Origin: a virus
IMG/VR virus record: IMGVR_UViG_3300027791_000055
Span: 1 to 39,079 of that record
Length of the DNA stretch: 39,079 nt
Strand: one strand, 5' to 3'
This document shows positions 36,823 to 39,079 of this stretch, piece after piece. How positions within the stretch are numbered: position 1 is the first letter of the stretch; every line of letters begins with the position of its first letter. A program made the position numbers and the translations under genes. The notes beneath the pieces were generated by a model. The model was not told where the DNA came from and did no database searches. It saw only the letters and a program-made list of their open reading frames with translations.

Positions 36823-37221
36823 GGTATCGTTTCCTTAATTGAGTGGATCGCTTGAGTGCTTCCATAACTTGTTATGGCATGCCACGATCTGGAATGTCAA
36901 CACGCCAAACACAATTAATTGCATGTAATTAAAATTAATTTCACCTAATCGCGGCCCCAAAGCCCCGCTTTGGGGGTTACTTTGCCCCGCCGCTCGCGCC
37001 CGTGGCGCGACGTCCGCCCCCCATCCCCCCCTATTTGGCCCCCCGCCTCGTAGTATCTGCCCTTATTACATGGTCCCATGAAATCATTCCGAGGTTTTTC
37101 CATTGGGCCCACAAGTAGAATGCAAGTCAAACATAAAGTCTGTTTTCCTGTGAAAATTATGCCCGCTTTATTTTCATTTGGGATTAGGTTATGGTGGGCA
37201 AAAGTTTTGTTGGAGATAGAT
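36823..37221. other. 399-base divergent intergenic region
   Basis: No gene is supported here. From left to right it has the promoter and operator of the 73-residue gene, an AT-rich stretch with several AATTAATT-like words (36913-36941), then a GC-rich stretch with hairpins CCCCAAAG/CTTTGGGG (36955-36976) and TCGCGCC/GGCGCGA (36994-37010) and long C-runs (37016-37045). The frame of the next gene is open upstream from 37078, but the ribosome site selects the later start. Confidence 0.65.
36862..36900 (-). promoter_or_regulatory. Sigma70-like promoter with palindromic operator
   Basis: On the minus strand, an exact TTGACA (36900-36895) and CATAAC (36876-36871) are 18 bases apart. The -10 falls within the palindrome CCATAACTTGTTATGG (36862-36877), two 7-base arms around TT, and TGGCATGCCA (36875-36884) is a second palindrome beside it. 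This is a typical layout for a repressible promoter. Confidence 0.65.
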
Positions 37222-38547
37222 ATGGCTAGCCCAGAAAGAGATGAGTTCGGAAATATGGTCGACGCGGGCGACACAAAGTATTGGAATGATGATTTTGCAG
37301 GGGGCTTTGCCAATCAGTATCCTGTGCAACGGCTGCAGAGCGGGACCCCGGGGTCCATGAGCCTCGGAGTTCAGACCATGGACCCCGGACAGAACTTGCC
37401 ATTGCCCCCGGCGCGAGGCCCTGCTGGCTTTGACAACCGAGGCCCTGCTGGCTTTGACAACGATGGTTTTTTTGGTGACCCGAGGCGCATGGCGCAAGAG
37501 TTAAACTTTGACCCTGCTACGGGGGAGTATACTCCGTTTGGTTATAACGGAGGTCCTTTGGCGTCGGGAATCTTTGGCGCGACTCCGACTCCTCCTGACA
37601 TGAGTTTGCTTTCTGAACAACGGACTCCGCTTTCTGACATGGGTTACGATCCGGAAACAACGGCACGCCTCGCTGCTATGTTGGATCCCAACTCAACGAC
37701 ACGCCCCGCCCCGCCGATACCCGGTATGGCTCCAAGGGATGGCGACCCGAGGCGCATGAGTTTGCTTTCTCCTACAACAGGGGTTAATGGCGGCACAATC
37801 CTCAACCCCGTTGCCGTGGATCCCGTCCGGGATGGCACAGTTAGCTTAGATAATGGTTTCGAACAGGAAACAACGATAAGCCCCGGCCAGCCGATACCCG
37901 GTATGATTCCAAGAGTGGGTGCCTTTGAGCCGTTGCCGATACCCGGCGGTCAAAGAAGTTTTTCATATCCGAATGTTGAAAGGGATGCGAGCGTTCCTTC
38001 TTGGATGGTTAACAACCCTGACTTTGATCCAATGGGCGCAAGTCAATCGGGCATGCAGGAGTACACGAACCCTGCTACTGGCGAGACGTACATGGGTGGG
38101 ACTTCTAGCAACAACCAGTACATGGTTGATCCTTCTTTAGAGGGTGAGTTTACTACTCCTAACAGGGGTGGTTCTTTGATGGGCTCGAACGGTTCTGAGT
38201 TCAGCGGTATTTTCGGCGCGTCTCCGACTCCGACACCCTCTCCGGACATTGGCCTTCCGACATTGGCCCCTGTTTCTTCGACTCCTGCTCCGAGTGCTTC
38301 GCAGCCTACTCCTTACACTCAGGATTTTGATTCCATGCATCGTGAGCAGCATTCTCAGATGGGTGGTGGGATTACTAGCGTTGCTCCTTCGGACAATTTC
38401 ACGCGCCCTACTTGGAGCGGGTCTCCTGGTCCGATGTCCATGGGCAATCCTTTTAGTTTCCAGCAGCCTGGTTATCAGACGGGCAGTCCGTTTGGTTCGA
38501 TGCCCAGTCAGTTTGGGGGCGGTTTACCTCGGGGGTATTATACATAA
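37222..38547 (+). CDS. Pro/Gly-rich disordered virion-region protein, 441 aa
   Basis: A 441-residue low-complexity protein rich in Pro, Gly, Ser, Asn and Met. Repeated phrases include RGPAGFDN (twice), SGIFGATPTP and SGIFGASPTP, GDPRRM (twice), IPGMAPRDG and IPGMIPRVG. No folded enzymatic domain is seen. The ATG at 37222 is six bases after GGAG (37212-37215). Its stop shares a base with the transglycosylase start (TAATG), so the two form an operon and it may be a virion-associated or internal protein. Confidence 0.6.
   Translation: MASPERDEFGNMVDAGDTKYWNDDFAGGFANQYPVQRLQSGTPGSMSLGVQTMDPGQNLPLPPARGPAGFDNRGPAGFDNDGFFGDPRRMAQELNFDPATGEYTPFGYNGGPLASGIFGATPTPPDMSLLSEQRTPLSDMGYDPETTARLAAMLDPNSTTRPAPPIPGMAPRDGDPRRMSLLSPTTGVNGGTILNPVAVDPVRDGTVSLDNGFEQETTISPGQPIPGMIPRVGAFEPLPIPGGQRSFSYPNVERDASVPSWMVNNPDFDPMGASQSGMQEYTNPATGETYMGGTSSNNQYMVDPSLEGEFTTPNRGGSLMGSNGSEFSGIFGASPTPTPSPDIGLPTLAPVSSTPAPSASQPTPYTQDFDSMHREQHSQMGGGITSVAPSDNFTRPTWSGSPGPMSMGNPFSFQQPGYQTGSPFGSMPSQFGGGLPRGYYT
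37414..37461 (+). repeat. Perfect 24-bp tandem repeat
   Basis: The 24-base unit at 37414-37437 is repeated exactly at 37438-37461 and encodes RGPAGFDN twice. It is in frame and without substitutions, so it is probably a recent slippage event. Confidence 0.9.
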
Positions 38548-39079
38548 TGGATTATTATGAGTTAGCGGACATGATGGCGGAGCGTTATGGGTTAGACCCT
38601 GCTATTTTCCGTCGTCAGATTATGGCTGAGAGTACGTTTAACCCTGACGCTGTTAGTCCTGACGGGGCTTTAGGTTTGAGCCAGGTTATGCCTAAGACGG
38701 CAGCGAAACCTGGGTACGGGGTTACTCCATTGGCGTCTGACTTGATGACTGATCCGGAGGAGAACTTGCGGTTTGGCGCGGAGTACATGCGGGCGATGCT
38801 TGATAAGTTTGACGGGAACTATGAGTTAGCGTTGTCTGCGTACAATGCGGGCCCTGGTGCGGTTGAGAAGGCTGGCGGGGTTCCTCAGAACGAGGAGACG
38901 CTTGGTTATTTGTCGAAGATCATGCCTGATCGTAGTACGGAGGAGTCCAGTCGCCCTCAGACCACTGGCGGTATTGAGGCTGCATTGAAGACGTTAGCGG
39001 AGTCGGACGGTGGATCGGAGGCTGATGACTATCAGTCTGCGATGGCTGGTTTGTCTATGTTGACCAAGGCTTTTAGTCC
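38547..39079 (+). CDS. Lytic transglycosylase (SLT domain), cut by right edge
   Basis: Open from ATG 38547 to the window edge, at least 177 residues. Residues 1-115 are a goose-type/SLT lysozyme fold: ELADMMAERYGLDP, RRQIMAESTFNPDAVS with the catalytic Glu28, GALGLSQVMPKTA, and ELALSAYNAGPGAVEKAGG. These are the three hallmark SLT blocks. It cleaves peptidoglycan between MurNAc and GlcNAc. The rest is a Ser/Asp/Glu-rich linker, so a larger virion protein is possible. It shares a base with the disordered gene's stop, which suggests a virion-borne enzyme used for entry rather than for lysis. Confidence 0.85.
   Translation, partial: MDYYELADMMAERYGLDPAIFRRQIMAESTFNPDAVSPDGALGLSQVMPKTAAKPGYGVTPLASDLMTDPEENLRFGAEYMRAMLDKFDGNYELALSAYNAGPGAVEKAGGVPQNEETLGYLSKIMPDRSTEESSRPQTTGGIEAALKTLAESDGGSEADDYQSAMAGLSMLTKAFS

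Noticed and set aside
1-39079. tRNA genes, integrase, lysogeny repressor
   Set aside because: I found no cloverleaf-like sequence or recombinase signature; the AlpA-like gene alone is not enough to claim a temperate lifestyle.

Overview
The window is a 39 kb piece of a tailed double-stranded DNA phage with a podovirus-type gene set. The structural evidence is adaptor- and nozzle-like proteins, several fibre genes, and three large internal or ejection-type proteins, with no tape measure or sheath. No tRNA, rRNA, CRISPR array, integrase or insertion sequence is visible. Late-gene families such as the 'GGWRDGDKIRFRLGLPE' nozzle-like protein and the 'SLNLMFADWANRGLNLW' connector-like protein, recalled from marine phages, suggest a marine alphaproteobacterial host, possibly of the Roseobacter or SAR116 type. 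That host call is an inference. Both ends cut through genes. Portal, major capsid, scaffold and large terminase are absent, so the piece is probably a linear cut of a larger, possibly circularly permuted genome.

Layout: (1) 1-18.5 kb, plus strand: the late operon, with connector and adaptor proteins, five fibre or repeat proteins, a nozzle-like protein, and the internal virion proteins of 208, 330, 867 and 1380 residues. (2) 18.5-26.1 kb, minus strand: the replication operon. In transcription order it encodes a coiled-coil protein, an SSB-like protein, an internal terminator, an archaeo-eukaryotic (TOTE-like) primase, an AlpA-type helix-turn-helix protein, a UvrD-type helicase, small proteins including DUF6378, and a family A DNA polymerase with proofreading. 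(3) 26.2-27.9 kb, plus strand: a SNF2-type ATPase and a small partner, transcribed divergently from (2). (4) 27.9-32.7 kb, minus strand: about 16 small genes joined almost throughout by overlapping stop and start codons, typical of early host-takeover genes. (5) 32.7-34.0 kb: a divergent promoter region with repeated TGA(C/G)TCA and TGCGTCA boxes, then plus-strand small terminase and a VRR-NUC nuclease. (6) 34.0-36.9 kb, minus strand: short gene units, several with their own sigma70-like promoter and terminator, interspersed with three clusters of a TGCGCC-based repeat. (7) 37.2-39.1 kb, plus strand: a disordered Pro/Gly-rich protein and a lytic transglycosylase that lead on into the late genes beyond the window.

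How it works together: no phage RNA polymerase is seen and the recognisable promoters are sigma70-like, so transcription probably relies on host polymerase. Replication would use the AEP primase, the UvrD and SNF2 motors, SSB and PolA. The SSB and the primase both end in the SSB-type acidic tip (DDIPF). The most unusual material is the TGCGCC repeat family of 33.9-35.6 kb, the SSB-tip mimic on the primase, the iterated operator-like boxes at the terminase promoter, and the chain of coupled small genes.
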